Shown in pieces: positions 35,056 through 44,174 of a DNA stretch of 64,000 nucleotides; position 1 is the first letter of the stretch, and the number at the start of each line of letters is the position of its first letter. The position numbers and the translations under genes were made by a program. The notes below the pieces were generated by a model. That model was not told the DNA's origin, made no database searches, and was given only the letters and a program-made list of their open reading frames with translations. The stretch covers positions 2,154,501 through 2,218,500 of the forward strand of contig NC_022571.1 in NCBI RefSeq assembly GCF_000473995.1. Reading direction: 5' to 3'. Source of the stretch: Clostridium saccharobutylicum DSM 13864 (GTDB lineage Bacteria > Bacillota > Clostridia > Clostridiales > Clostridiaceae).

Positions 35056-36783
35056 ATGAGATTAATGTTAAAATATCTAAAAAAATACAAATTGCTTATT
35101 ACTTTAAATGTAATATCAGTTTTTGGATTTGCCTTAGTTGAACTTGGAATTCCAACAATAATGGCTAAGGTTATTGATAATGGTATAGCTTATAATGACA
35201 TATCATACATAAGAAAAATGGGACTTATAATGATAGTGATTTCAATAATTGGTGTCATGGGAACTATATTGCTAGGATATTGCTCAGCAAAGATTTCTAC
35301 AAGCATGACTAGGGATATAAGAAATGATATTTTTATAAAGACTCAGAAATTTTCACATAGTGAATATGATAAGTTTGGAGTGTCATCAATGATTACAAGG
35401 ACAACTAATGATGCTTTCCAATTGCTTCAGTTCGTGAATACATTGCTTAGAACTGCAGTGCTTGCACCAATTATGTTTATTATCAGTTTAGTTATGATTT
35501 TTAAAACAAGCTTATCATTAACTTTAGTACTAGCTATAACAATACCATTTATAATAGGAGGTGTTATATTAATAGCTAAATTATCTGAACCAATGTCAGA
35601 AATTCAGCAAAAAGGTTTGGATAAATTAAATCTTATTTCGAGAGAGAATTTAACTGGAATACGAGTAATTAGGGCATTTGGAAATGATAATCATGAAAGA
35701 AAGAGATTTAAAGAAACAAATAATAGTTATACTAATATATCTAAAAAATTGTATAAGCTAATGGCAGTTTCTCAGCCATTATTCTTTTTCTTATTAAACA
35801 TAGCAATAATAGCAATATTTTGGATTTCAAGTGAAATGATAAATGTAGGAACTCTTAAGGTTGGCCAGTTAGCTGCATTTATAGATTATTTGTTTCATGC
35901 AATGTTTTCTATTATGTTATTTTCTATGGTATTTATAATGTATCCTAAAGCACAGGTTTCAGCTAATAGAATTCAAGAATTGTTAGATGAAGAGCCAATT
36001 ATAAAGAATCCTAAACAAGGTGTTAAGGATACAAAAATCAAGGGAAGAATAGAATTTGACAATGTTACTTTTACATATCCAGATGGGGAAGAACCTGTAC
36101 TTAAGAATATTTCATTTGAAGCTAAAAAAGGAGAAACAGTTGCTTTTATAGGAAGTACTGGTAGTGGAAAGTCAACTTTAATTAATTTAATCCCAAGGTT
36201 TTATGATGTTACAAGAGGCAGCATTAAAATAGATGAAGTAGAAGCACGGGATTATGATTTGAAATCATTACGTAAAAAAATCGGGTTCATACCTCAAAAG
36301 ACGTTATTATTTACAGGGACTATTGGCAGTAATATTAGATTTGGTAAAAAGAATGCTAATAATACTGAAGTTGAACATTCAGCTAAAATATCAGAAGCAT
36401 ATAATTTTATTTCACATAAGCCTAAGAAATTTGATGAAATAATAAGTGAAGGTGGAACTAATGTATCTGGTGGACAAAAGCAGAGGCTATCAATTGCACG
36501 AGCAGTGGTCAGAAAACCTGAGATTTATATTTTTGATGATAGTTTTTCAGCTTTAGATTTTAAGACAGATGCAAGCTTAAGAAGTAAATTGAAAAATGAA
36601 ACTAAAGAATCTGTAGTTTTGATAGTAGCACAAAGAATAAGCTCTATTATGGAGGCAGATAAGATTATAGTATTAAATGAAGGCGAGATAGTAGGACAAG
36701 GAACTCATAGAGAATTATTAAAATCATGTAATATATACTATGAAATCGCAGCATCTCAACTTACAGAGGAGGAATTAGCATAA
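35056..36783 (+). CDS. ABC exporter half-transporter A (degenerate ATPase site)
   Basis: 575 aa; ATG 35056 follows AAGGAG (12 nt); the earlier ATG 35002 has no RBS. Six membrane segments (about 15-290), then an ATPase domain: Walker A GSTGSGKST, signature VSGGQKQR, Walker B IYIFDDSFSALD with Asp where the catalytic Glu is normally found, and Gln in place of the switch His (VLIVAQRISS). The stop overlaps the start of the second subunit (TAATG). The pair resembles heterodimeric multidrug exporters such as BmrCD and LmrCD. Likely induced through the divergent MerR protein. Confidence 0.92.
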   Translation: MRLMLKYLKKYKLLITLNVISVFGFALVELGIPTIMAKVIDNGIAYNDISYIRKMGLIMIVISIIGVMGTILLGYCSAKISTSMTRDIRNDIFIKTQKFSHSEYDKFGVSSMITRTTNDAFQLLQFVNTLLRTAVLAPIMFIISLVMIFKTSLSLTLVLAITIPFIIGGVILIAKLSEPMSEIQQKGLDKLNLISRENLTGIRVIRAFGNDNHERKRFKETNNSYTNISKKLYKLMAVSQPLFFFLLNIAIIAIFWISSEMINVGTLKVGQLAAFIDYLFHAMFSIMLFSMVFIMYPKAQVSANRIQELLDEEPIIKNPKQGVKDTKIKGRIEFDNVTFTYPDGEEPVLKNISFEAKKGETVAFIGSTGSGKSTLINLIPRFYDVTRGSIKIDEVEARDYDLKSLRKKIGFIPQKTLLFTGTIGSNIRFGKKNANNTEVEHSAKISEAYNFISHKPKKFDEIISEGGTNVSGGQKQRLSIARAVVRKPEIYIFDDSFSALDFKTDASLRSKLKNETKESVVLIVAQRISSIMEADKIIVLNEGEIVGQGTHRELLKSCNIYYEIAASQLTEEELA

Positions 36784-38561
36784 TGAAGAAGTTTACAGAA
36801 AATATAAGGAAAATTGCTCCTTTTGTAAAACCATATAAAGCACCATTTATTGGTGGAGTTTTATTGGTAATAGTTGCAGCCGTATTTACGTCAATTTCAC
36901 CAGTAATCGAAGGATTGATATTAACACAGCTTAAAACTGATTCAATTAATATAATGAACAAAATTCCAGGGGCTGCAGTTAATTTTAACTATATTATAAG
37001 AGTTCTTATAGTTTTGGCTATTATTTATATACTTAGTGCAGGATCAACATATACTGCAAGTTTTTTATTAACTAATGCTATTCAAAATACTATGAGAGAT
37101 TTAAGAAATGCAGTTCAAAATAAAATTAGAAAACTACCAGTGAGTTATTTTGACCAAAATAGTTACGGAGATATATTAAGTAGGATTACAAATGATATTG
37201 ACAGTATATCTAATGCACTTCAACAAAGTTTTAGTCAGGTAGTTAATGGAGTTTTATTGTTAATACTAGCAATTGCCATGATGTTTACTATTAATATAAA
37301 TATGACTTTAATTGCCATATTCATAATACCATTAAGTTATTTGGTATCTAAATTTATAGTTTCAAAATCACAAGGATTATTTTATGGCCAGCAAAAAGCA
37401 CTTGGAAAATTGAATGGTAAAGTCCAAGAAATGTATACTGGATTTAATGAAATAAAATTATATGGAAAACAAGATGATGCAATAAAAGATTTTAAAAATA
37501 TAAACGAAGAACTCTGCGTAACTGGATTTAAAGCCCAATTTATATCAAGTATAATGTCACCACTTGTATCTCTAATAACATATTTAGGAATTGCAGTTAC
37601 TGCGATTATAGGTGCAATTTATGTAATAAGTGGAGTAATTACAATAGGTAATCTTCAAGCATTTATACGTTATATATGGCAAATAAATCAGCCGCTTTCT
37701 CAAGTAACTCAACTATCATCTACAATACAAGCAGCTTTTGCAGCAATTGAACGTGTATTTGAAATATTAAATGAAGAGGAACAAGTTCAAGATAACGATA
37801 ATTCGATTAAACTAGAAAATCCAAAGGGAAAAGTTACTTTTGAAAATGTTAAATTTGGATATTCTAAGGAAAAAGCTTTAATAGAGGATTTTAGTGTAGA
37901 AGTGAAAAGTGGACAAATGGTAGCTATAGTTGGTCCCACAGGAGCAGGTAAGACTACATTGATAAATCTTTTAATGAGATTTTATGAAATCCAAGGTGGG
38001 TCAATAAAAATAGATGGAATAGATACAAGAGATATGAAAAGAGAGGATTTACGTTCATTATTTGGAATGGTACTTCAAGATACATGGCTACATAATGGAA
38101 CTATTTACGACAACATAGAATACGGAAGATTTGGAGCGTCTAAAGAAGAAATTATAGAGGCAGCTAAAATAGCTAATGTACATCATTTTATAAAAACTCT
38201 TCCAGATGGATACAATATGTTTTTAAATGAAGAAGCGTCTAATATTTCACAAGGAGAAAAGCAATTATTAACAATAGCTAGAGCTATAATAAAAGATCCT
38301 GCAATTCTTATATTAGATGAAGCAACAAGTTCAGTAGATACAAGATTAGAATTGATGCTTCAAAATGCTATGAAGAATGTAATGAAGGGTAGAACTAGTT
38401 TTGTAATTGCACACAGACTTTCAACAATTCGTAGTGCAGATTTAATATTAGTAATAAATGAAGGAAATATTATAGAACAAGGAAACCATGAAGAATTAAT
38501 GAAAGAAAAAGGATTCTATGAGCAACTTTATAATAGTCAATTTGCTTCGGTAAGGAATTAA
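36783..38561 (+). CDS. ABC exporter half-transporter B (consensus ATPase)
   Basis: 592 aa, translationally coupled by a 1-nt overlap. Six membrane segments, then Walker A GPTGAGKTT, Walker B ILILDEATSSVD with catalytic Glu, and H-loop FVIAHRLST. The signature is altered to ISQGEKQL. That altered signature faces the degenerate Walker site of subunit A in the dimer, so one composite ATP site is impaired and the other (Walker motifs of B with signature of A) is intact. This matches asymmetric drug exporters. Confidence 0.92.
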   Translation: MKKFTENIRKIAPFVKPYKAPFIGGVLLVIVAAVFTSISPVIEGLILTQLKTDSINIMNKIPGAAVNFNYIIRVLIVLAIIYILSAGSTYTASFLLTNAIQNTMRDLRNAVQNKIRKLPVSYFDQNSYGDILSRITNDIDSISNALQQSFSQVVNGVLLLILAIAMMFTININMTLIAIFIIPLSYLVSKFIVSKSQGLFYGQQKALGKLNGKVQEMYTGFNEIKLYGKQDDAIKDFKNINEELCVTGFKAQFISSIMSPLVSLITYLGIAVTAIIGAIYVISGVITIGNLQAFIRYIWQINQPLSQVTQLSSTIQAAFAAIERVFEILNEEEQVQDNDNSIKLENPKGKVTFENVKFGYSKEKALIEDFSVEVKSGQMVAIVGPTGAGKTTLINLLMRFYEIQGGSIKIDGIDTRDMKREDLRSLFGMVLQDTWLHNGTIYDNIEYGRFGASKEEIIEAAKIANVHHFIKTLPDGYNMFLNEEASNISQGEKQLLTIARAIIKDPAILILDEATSSVDTRLELMLQNAMKNVMKGRTSFVIAHRLSTIRSADLILVINEGNIIEQGNHEELMKEKGFYEQLYNSQFASVRN

Positions 38562-38736
38562 AGAGGATAGTGAAAGGTGGAAGGAGAGCTTCAAGGTATC
38601 ATTTTAATAGCATTATAAAAAGTAGCATAATATGTTTTAATAAAAAATGAAGGCAAAGCGGAAGACGTTATATATTACAGATAAATAACTAATGTAAATC
38701 GTAATGTAACTTTTAAAAGTAACAAAACTTATGCAT

Positions 38737-38777
38737 AAAAGGCAGTAAATTTATAAAAAATGAATTTACTGCCTTTT
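38737..38777. terminator. Bidirectional terminator after the exporter operon
   Basis: 15-bp stem AAAAGGCAGTAAATT / AATTTACTGCCTTTT, 11-base loop, between convergent genes. Nothing else was seen in the 277-bp gap. Confidence 0.85.
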
Positions 38778-38838
38778 AAACAAAGTTAATAGAATATATT
38801 TCAATTTTAGGGTATCCAATCTTGTAGACTGCCTATTT

Positions 38839-39999
38839 CTAATTCATTATTAAAATAAGTAGTTGTTTTAAATTAAATATTTCGTTCATGTTAAACATTT
38901 CCTCAAGATCATAAAGGGTTTTTTCTGAATTTTCTATTTCTTTAGAATACATATGCATTATATCTATCTGATCATTTATATCGAAGTTATATTTATTATC
39001 AATCCAGCGTGCAACATTTAATTCTTTAATAATAAGATAACTCATTACAGCTAATGTAACTTTAGAGTATAATTCGTCATCAAAAACAGATTTCATAAAA
39101 TAATGGAATATAAAATATACCATTAAATGTTCATATTGATAGGTTTTATTTTTATAATATTCATTAAAATCATCATACTGTTTTTGATAAAAATCAATAT
39201 CATATGTTTTATGAAAACAGTTAATAGCATGCTCTATTATTTTGGGCCATTTATCATTAATAGGATTAAGGTTTTTATATATGTTCATACATTTAAGCAT
39301 GTTGTCATACTTATCAGATTGTTTCATTCTATACTTATCAAATGAATTAATAAGTTCTTTTTGATAATGCTCCTGTGAATATTTATTTATTATATCAGTA
39401 ATCTTAGACAAATTATTTTCATTTATTTCTTCCTGAATATCGTGAGCAAAATTAATCAATAGTGCAATTCTATGATTTAAGCTCATAGAACGATTTTGTA
39501 ATATATCTAAGGCCATTTTCTTAGCGCATATTATATGCACCGAAATATCAAAATTTATATCATCATATGTACTTTTCATTTCATAATCGTCTGAAACTTC
39601 AAAAGTAACGCGCTTAGAATCTAGAAGAATTAATCTTGCAGCTTCAGGACAAGATAAAGATATTCCTATTTCACGTAAATTACAGTATTCCTCTATTAAC
39701 CTTGGGTATGTCTTACATGTATAGCAAAGATAATTTTCTCCAAGTTCAGTATAGATGTCACAAAGATTATTCTTATTTAAAAATGGACAATTATCATTTT
39801 GTAATAAGAAACCAGGCTCTCCATCTTCATATAATGTTAAGTTAGATTTTAATCTTTCACCAAATTCACCACATACATTGTCATAATGCTTATAGGTTTC
39901 ATCATCAATTATAATTTCCCATCCAGCACAACAAGTATCAGTACATTTTGAAGCAGCGCATTTAAAATCTTTATAGTAATGTGGTACTATTGTTTTCAT
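38839..39999 (-). CDS. fliB: Flagellin lysine-N-methylase
   Basis: 386 aa. Begins MKTIVPHYYKDFKCAASKC, with clustered cysteines CAASKCTDTCCAGW, CPFLNKNNLCDIY, LCYTCKTYPR and SLSCPEAAR, the FliB pattern. FliB methylates lysines of flagellin; the cysteines are thought to hold metal or an Fe-S centre. No flagellin or other flagellar gene lies in the window, so it is an orphan here. RBS on the minus strand is AAGAGG. Confidence 0.88.
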   Translation of the reverse strand: MKTIVPHYYKDFKCAASKCTDTCCAGWEIIIDDETYKHYDNVCGEFGERLKSNLTLYEDGEPGFLLQNDNCPFLNKNNLCDIYTELGENYLCYTCKTYPRLIEEYCNLREIGISLSCPEAARLILLDSKRVTFEVSDDYEMKSTYDDINFDISVHIICAKKMALDILQNRSMSLNHRIALLINFAHDIQEEINENNLSKITDIINKYSQEHYQKELINSFDKYRMKQSDKYDNMLKCMNIYKNLNPINDKWPKIIEHAINCFHKTYDIDFYQKQYDDFNEYYKNKTYQYEHLMVYFIFHYFMKSVFDDELYSKVTLAVMSYLIIKELNVARWIDNKYNFDINDQIDIMHMYSKEIENSEKTLYDLEEMFNMNEIFNLKQLLILIMN

Positions 40000-40021
40000 T
40001 TAAATTACCTCTTATGTTTAT

Positions 40022-40096
40022 TAGGCACATGAAAATAAATAACAAGTCCAAAATATCCATGGCAAATGGACTTGTTATTTATTTGATTGTGCCTTA
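40022..40096. repeat. Dispersed palindromic repeat, family 1 copy B (best-preserved)
   Basis: TAGGCACATG...TTGTGCCTTA ends; 18-bp arms AAATAAATAACAAGTCCA / TGGACTTGTTATTTATTT around AAATATCCATGGCAAA. It resembles a miniature inverted-repeat element or a large hairpin. It lies 21 nt upstream of the fliB start. The rest of the gap to 40406 is AT-rich promoter region. Confidence 0.8.
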
Positions 40097-40406
40097 GTTA
40101 AATTCATATTATAGTATATCATTTAATTGAGCATTAGGAAAAGGAGCAACTTCATAACTTTGTAACAAGATTAATAAGTATACAATAGCACTTTTCATTT
40201 AAGGAAACAGGAATCATGAGCGAAGCTAATTTGCTAAAAACATAGGAGTACTTAAATTTATGTTATAATTGAGGAAATATTATAATTATAGAGTACATAA
40301 TTATTTGTTTTAGATGATGAAACAATAGTATTATAAAATACAGATGTACAGTTGCATAAAAAATATACAGTATGATTAGCATACATGATTGAAAAGGGAG
40401 AGTGAG

Positions 40407-41927
40407 ATGATGCAAAAAAGATTCAATACAACAGGGGTATGTATACCAAGAAAACATTATATGGTGGATATATCAAAAAAAATAGATGAGATAGAAAAGT
40501 TTGTAGATGAGGAATTTTACTTTGTTATAAATAGACCTAGGCAGTTTGGAAAGACAACAACATTAAATGAATTATATAAAAGATTAAGTTGTAAATATAA
40601 AGTAATAAGAATGGATTTTGAACTTATTGGAGAAGACTTTGAATCTGAGGAAAGATTTTGCAACACTTTTATAAATTTTATGTGTAGATTTATAAATATG
40701 GATGTAAAAAAAGTTTCAACGCTCACAGAACTTTCTTATACAATAATGGATTTGACAAAAGATAATGAGATTATACTTATTATAGATGAAGTTGATAAGA
40801 ATTCTAATAATAGATTATTTTTAAGCTTTCTTGGCATGCTTAGATCTTTATATTTAAGTAGAGAACAGGAACTTTCAACAACTTTCAAATCAGTTATATT
40901 AGCTGGAGTATATGATATTAAAAACTTGAAGATAAAAGTTAAATATTATTCTGAGATAAGATATAATTCACCATGGAATATAGCAGTTAATTTTAATGTG
41001 GATATGAGTTTTAGCAAAAAAGAAATAAGCACTATGCTAAGTGATTATAATAAGGAAAACAATTTATTATTAGATATAGATGCAATTAGCAAAGAGATAT
41101 ATAAATTTACTTCAGGATATCCATTTTTAATATCAAGGATATGTCAAATTGTTGATGGGGATTTATTATGTGAAGGCAAAAGAGAATGGACAGTTTCAGA
41201 TATACAAAAAGCTGTAAAATTATTGTTAGAAGATAAAAATACTCTATTTGATGATTTAATCAAAAATCTTGAAAATAATTCAAAACTTTATGAGTGTTTG
41301 TATAACATATTAATTTGTGGCTTGCCAATATCATACAATATAAATAATCCTATTATAGATTTAGGGCATATGTTTGGATATTTAAAGAAAGATGAAAATA
41401 ATAATATAGCTGTTTCAAATCAAATTTTTAAGGAAGTTATTTATAATTACATGATATCTAAAACAGATACTATGTCAATGTCTAAATATAATTTTAAGGA
41501 TAATTTTATCAAGGAAGACAATAGTCTTGATATGGAACATGTATTATTAAGATTTCAGCAGTTTATGAAAGAAAATTATAGTTCTCGTGATATGGAATTT
41601 TTAGAAAGACAAGGGGTGCTTTTGTTTTTAGCATTTATTAAACCAATAATTAATGGAGTAGGCTTTGATTATAAGGAAGTTCAAATTTCTGAGGAAAGGC
41701 GATTAGATATAGTTATTCAATATAATAAATGTAAATATGTTATAGAGACAAAAATTTGGCATGGAGATAAAGCACATAAGAAAGGATTAAGCCAATTAAA
41801 AAATTATCTTGAAATAGAAGGCTTAAATGATGGACATCTATTGATATTTAATTTTAATGAAAACAAACAATATAACAATAGCCGATATTTTATAGAAGAT
41901 AAAAATATATTTGAAGTTGTTATCTAA
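40407..41927 (+). CDS. AAA ATPase-like protein with C-terminal PD-(D/E)XK nuclease domain
   Basis: 506 aa; ATG 40407 has AAAAGGGAG 8-9 nt upstream. N-terminal STAND-like ATPase: PRQFGKTTTLNELYK (Walker A variant), IILIIDEVDK (Walker B), then the FTSGYPFLISRICQIVDGD segment typical of this clostridial AAA family. The C-terminal nuclease-like domain has ERRLDIVIQYNKCKYVIETK (D...E-x-K), then HKKGLSQLKNYLEIE. Such genes occur in many copies in anaerobe genomes and may be mobile or conflict-related; function unknown. A scrap of a second copy lies downstream at 42229. Confidence 0.82.
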   Translation: MMQKRFNTTGVCIPRKHYMVDISKKIDEIEKFVDEEFYFVINRPRQFGKTTTLNELYKRLSCKYKVIRMDFELIGEDFESEERFCNTFINFMCRFINMDVKKVSTLTELSYTIMDLTKDNEIILIIDEVDKNSNNRLFLSFLGMLRSLYLSREQELSTTFKSVILAGVYDIKNLKIKVKYYSEIRYNSPWNIAVNFNVDMSFSKKEISTMLSDYNKENNLLLDIDAISKEIYKFTSGYPFLISRICQIVDGDLLCEGKREWTVSDIQKAVKLLLEDKNTLFDDLIKNLENNSKLYECLYNILICGLPISYNINNPIIDLGHMFGYLKKDENNNIAVSNQIFKEVIYNYMISKTDTMSMSKYNFKDNFIKEDNSLDMEHVLLRFQQFMKENYSSRDMEFLERQGVLLFLAFIKPIINGVGFDYKEVQISEERRLDIVIQYNKCKYVIETKIWHGDKAHKKGLSQLKNYLEIEGLNDGHLLIFNFNENKQYNNSRYFIEDKNIFEVVI

Positions 41928-42340
41928 TAAATTAAGTAGTTTTATTGAAGAGGTTTTAAAGATTTTCTCTTAAGTAGGAGTTTAAACTTTTAAAACATCC
42001 AATCATTTATTCGAAGCTTGAATTTGCTTTTTTAGTATAAATTTCTGAGTCAACAATATCTTTATCCAGTATTGTTTGAGTTTCAACAGTTATATACCCT
42101 AATATTACAATTTCTTTTCTGGCACTTATTAATGCTGAAATATATGGTTTAAATATTTTTCTTTTGGTAAGTTATATCATAAATATTAAGTTTATATATA
42201 GAGATACAGATGAATAAAAAATGTGTGGCTTCAGATATACAAAAGCCGTAAAATTATTGTATAATTACTATTAAAGTAGATAAAGCAGATTATTAATAAT
42301 TGGCAGAAATTAAGAAAAAGGATTAGGGAGTGTAAAAAAG
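41928..42340. other. Intergenic region with two gene remnants
   Basis: At 42229-42262 a plus-strand stretch (TTCAGATATACAAAA, then GTAAAATTATTGT) nearly repeats bases of the upstream ATPase gene around 41194-41226, so it is debris of a second copy. At 42007-42171 the minus strand is open without a start and reads KPYISALISARKEIVILGYI, then TVETQTILDKDIVDSEIY, ending SSFE; its family is unknown. The end of the region holds the lacI promoter and RBS. Confidence 0.45.
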
Positions 42341-43345
42341 GTGAGTGTTACTATAAAAGATATTGCAAAACTTGCAAATGTTTCTCATACAACGGTATCT
42401 AGAGCATTAAATAATAGTCCATATATAAATGAGGAAACAAAGATAAGAATTAAGGCATTAGCAAAAGAACTTAATTATGTTCCAAATTATAATGCCAAAA
42501 GTTTAGTTTTACTAAAATCTTATGTTATAGGAGTTTTCTTTTCATCAATTAGTGAAGGAACATCTGATACATTCTTTCATGAAATAATAAAGGGAATCAG
42601 TAAAGTTATTGATAAAGAATATAATCTTGTCATTAGAGGAATTGATACTTATGAAAGTTCTCATCCAATAGATAACAAGAATTTTGATGGAATAATAGTA
42701 GTGAGTCAAAGTAAGAATGATGATGAATTTATAAATACTATAATTGAAAAAAATATACCTACTGTTGTTATTAATAGATCTATAGAAAATGATAATATTA
42801 TAAATATAATGTCAAATGATACAAAAGGATCTTATGATGCTGTTAATTATTTTATTAAGAACAATCATAAGAAAATAGCATTAATAGAAGGTAATAAAGA
42901 ATTTGAATCTAGTTTATATAGAAAAAAAGGTTATATACAGGCTTTAGAAGATAATAATATTTCTATAAATGATAATTATATTGTAAGCGGTAGATATAAT
43001 TTAGAAAGTGGATATGCTAATATGTTAAAGCTATTAAAGTTAGAAGATAGACCAACAGCTGTATTTTGTTCTAATGATGATATAGCAGTAGGGGCTATGA
43101 AGGCTGTAGCTGAGCAAAATTTAAATGTTCCGAAGGATATTTCAATTATAGGTTTTGATGATAGCAATTTTTGTAGTTATGTAACTCCGACTTTAACAAG
43201 TGTGAAAAAAGATTCATTAACTATGAGTGAATATGGTGGAATAAGCTTGCTTAATTTAATAAAAAATAAAGAAGTTGATAAGGAAAAAGTATATATTGAA
43301 TCAAGACTTATAGTAAGAGAATCTGTAGCTCATTTAAAAGAATAA
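42341..43345 (+). CDS. LacI-family regulator of the galacturonate regulon
   Basis: 334 aa, GTG start after GGGAG. N-terminal LacI helix-turn-helix TIKDIAKLANVSHTTVSRAL and hinge helix (NYNAKSLVLLKS), then a periplasmic-binding-protein-like sensor (IGVFFSSIS, FDGIIVVSQSK, AVFCSNDDIAVGAMKA, IIGFDDSNF). It is upstream of and on the same strand as the galacturonate genes, whose control regions carry seven LacI-type palindromes. Likely a repressor released by a uronate-pathway intermediate. Confidence 0.9.
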   Translation: MSVTIKDIAKLANVSHTTVSRALNNSPYINEETKIRIKALAKELNYVPNYNAKSLVLLKSYVIGVFFSSISEGTSDTFFHEIIKGISKVIDKEYNLVIRGIDTYESSHPIDNKNFDGIIVVSQSKNDDEFINTIIEKNIPTVVINRSIENDNIINIMSNDTKGSYDAVNYFIKNNHKKIALIEGNKEFESSLYRKKGYIQALEDNNISINDNYIVSGRYNLESGYANMLKLLKLEDRPTAVFCSNDDIAVGAMKAVAEQNLNVPKDISIIGFDDSNFCSYVTPTLTSVKKDSLTMSEYGGISLLNLIKNKEVDKEKVYIESRLIVRESVAHLKE

Positions 43346-43394
43346 TAGAAATAGTAATTAGTAAGAAGATATTGCTAATTATTACAAAAGATAT

Positions 43395-43408
43395 TGTTAA
43401 CGTGAACA
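43395..43408. promoter_or_regulatory. LacI-type operator 1
   Basis: TGTTAACGTGAACA, centred on CG; 8 nt upstream of the -35 box of the promoter at 43417. Confidence 0.8.
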
Positions 43409-43416
43409 AAAAAGTA

Positions 43417-43445
43417 TTGCATTATTTTGAAAACGATATTATACT
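43417..43445 (+). promoter_or_regulatory. Promoter of the HIT-symporter operon
   Basis: TTGCAT, 17-bp spacer, TATACT, flanked by operators 1 and 2 about 85 bp apart, a layout suited to repression by looping. Confidence 0.7.
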
Positions 43446-43479
43446 TTTATTGTAAGCAAAAGAAAGTTGAATTCTTTTT

Positions 43480-43493
43480 TGTTCACGTTAACG
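43480..43493. promoter_or_regulatory. LacI-type operator 2
   Basis: TGTTCACGTTAACG, the inverted form of operator 1, downstream of the promoter. Confidence 0.75.
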
Positions 43494-43615
43494 ATAATAT
43501 GTTTTTAATTCTTAATATAAATAAGAAGGTTTAAAATTAAAAAATTTTATTGATAAAATTTTTTGAGGTTAAGAATATTTATAACAAATAGACAATAATA
43601 TATATTAATTCTTAA

Positions 43616-43629
43616 TGTTAACGTGAACA
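43616..43629. promoter_or_regulatory. LacI-type operator 3
   Basis: TGTTAACGTGAACA, identical to operator 1, 70 nt before the HIT gene start. Confidence 0.75.
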
Positions 43630-43698
43630 ATGACAATTTAAGATATACTTTATAATATCTTAAATGAAATTAATTAATTATTTGAGGAGGAAAAAAAT

Positions 43699-44124
43699 AT
43701 GAACTTTGATGAAAATTGTTTTTATTGTTCAAAGAATCAAGATCTAAATTCTATAATGATTAAGATTTGTGATTTAGAAGTATCAACAGTATACTTATTT
43801 AAGGAGCAGACTTATAAAGGAAGATGTAATGTAGTTTTTAAAGAACATAAAAGTGAAATTACAGATTTAACAGAGGAAGAAGCAGCTGCATTCATAAAGG
43901 ATGTTAGAAAAGTAGCAAAAGCTATTCAAAAAATCTTTAATCCAGATAAAATAAATTATGGAGCATTTGCAGATACAATGCAACATCTACATTTTCATAT
44001 AGTACCTAAATATAATGGAGGTCCATCTTGGGGAAAAACTTTTGATATGATGCCACAGCCAAAAACATTACTAAATGAAGAAGGATATAGTGAGGTAATA
44101 AATAGGATAAAATTTAATTTATAA
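43699..44124 (+). CDS. HIT-family nucleotide hydrolase or transferase
   Basis: 141 aa, RBS GAGGAGG. Histidine triad HLHFHIVPK (HxHxH-phi) with catalytic middle His, N-terminal CFYCSKNQ, and NVVFKEHKSEITDL. HIT proteins act on nucleotide phosphoramidates, dinucleotides or NDP-sugars. It lies between operators 1-3 and the symporter gene, 50 nt ahead of it, and so belongs to the galacturonate regulon. Its role there is not known; clearing a nucleotide-linked by-product is one guess. Confidence 0.88.
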   Translation: MNFDENCFYCSKNQDLNSIMIKICDLEVSTVYLFKEQTYKGRCNVVFKEHKSEITDLTEEEAAAFIKDVRKVAKAIQKIFNPDKINYGAFADTMQHLHFHIVPKYNGGPSWGKTFDMMPQPKTLLNEEGYSEVINRIKFNL

Positions 44125-44174
44125 AATAAAAAAAACATTTATTAATTATAATTAAATAAGGAGGAAAAGTTATA

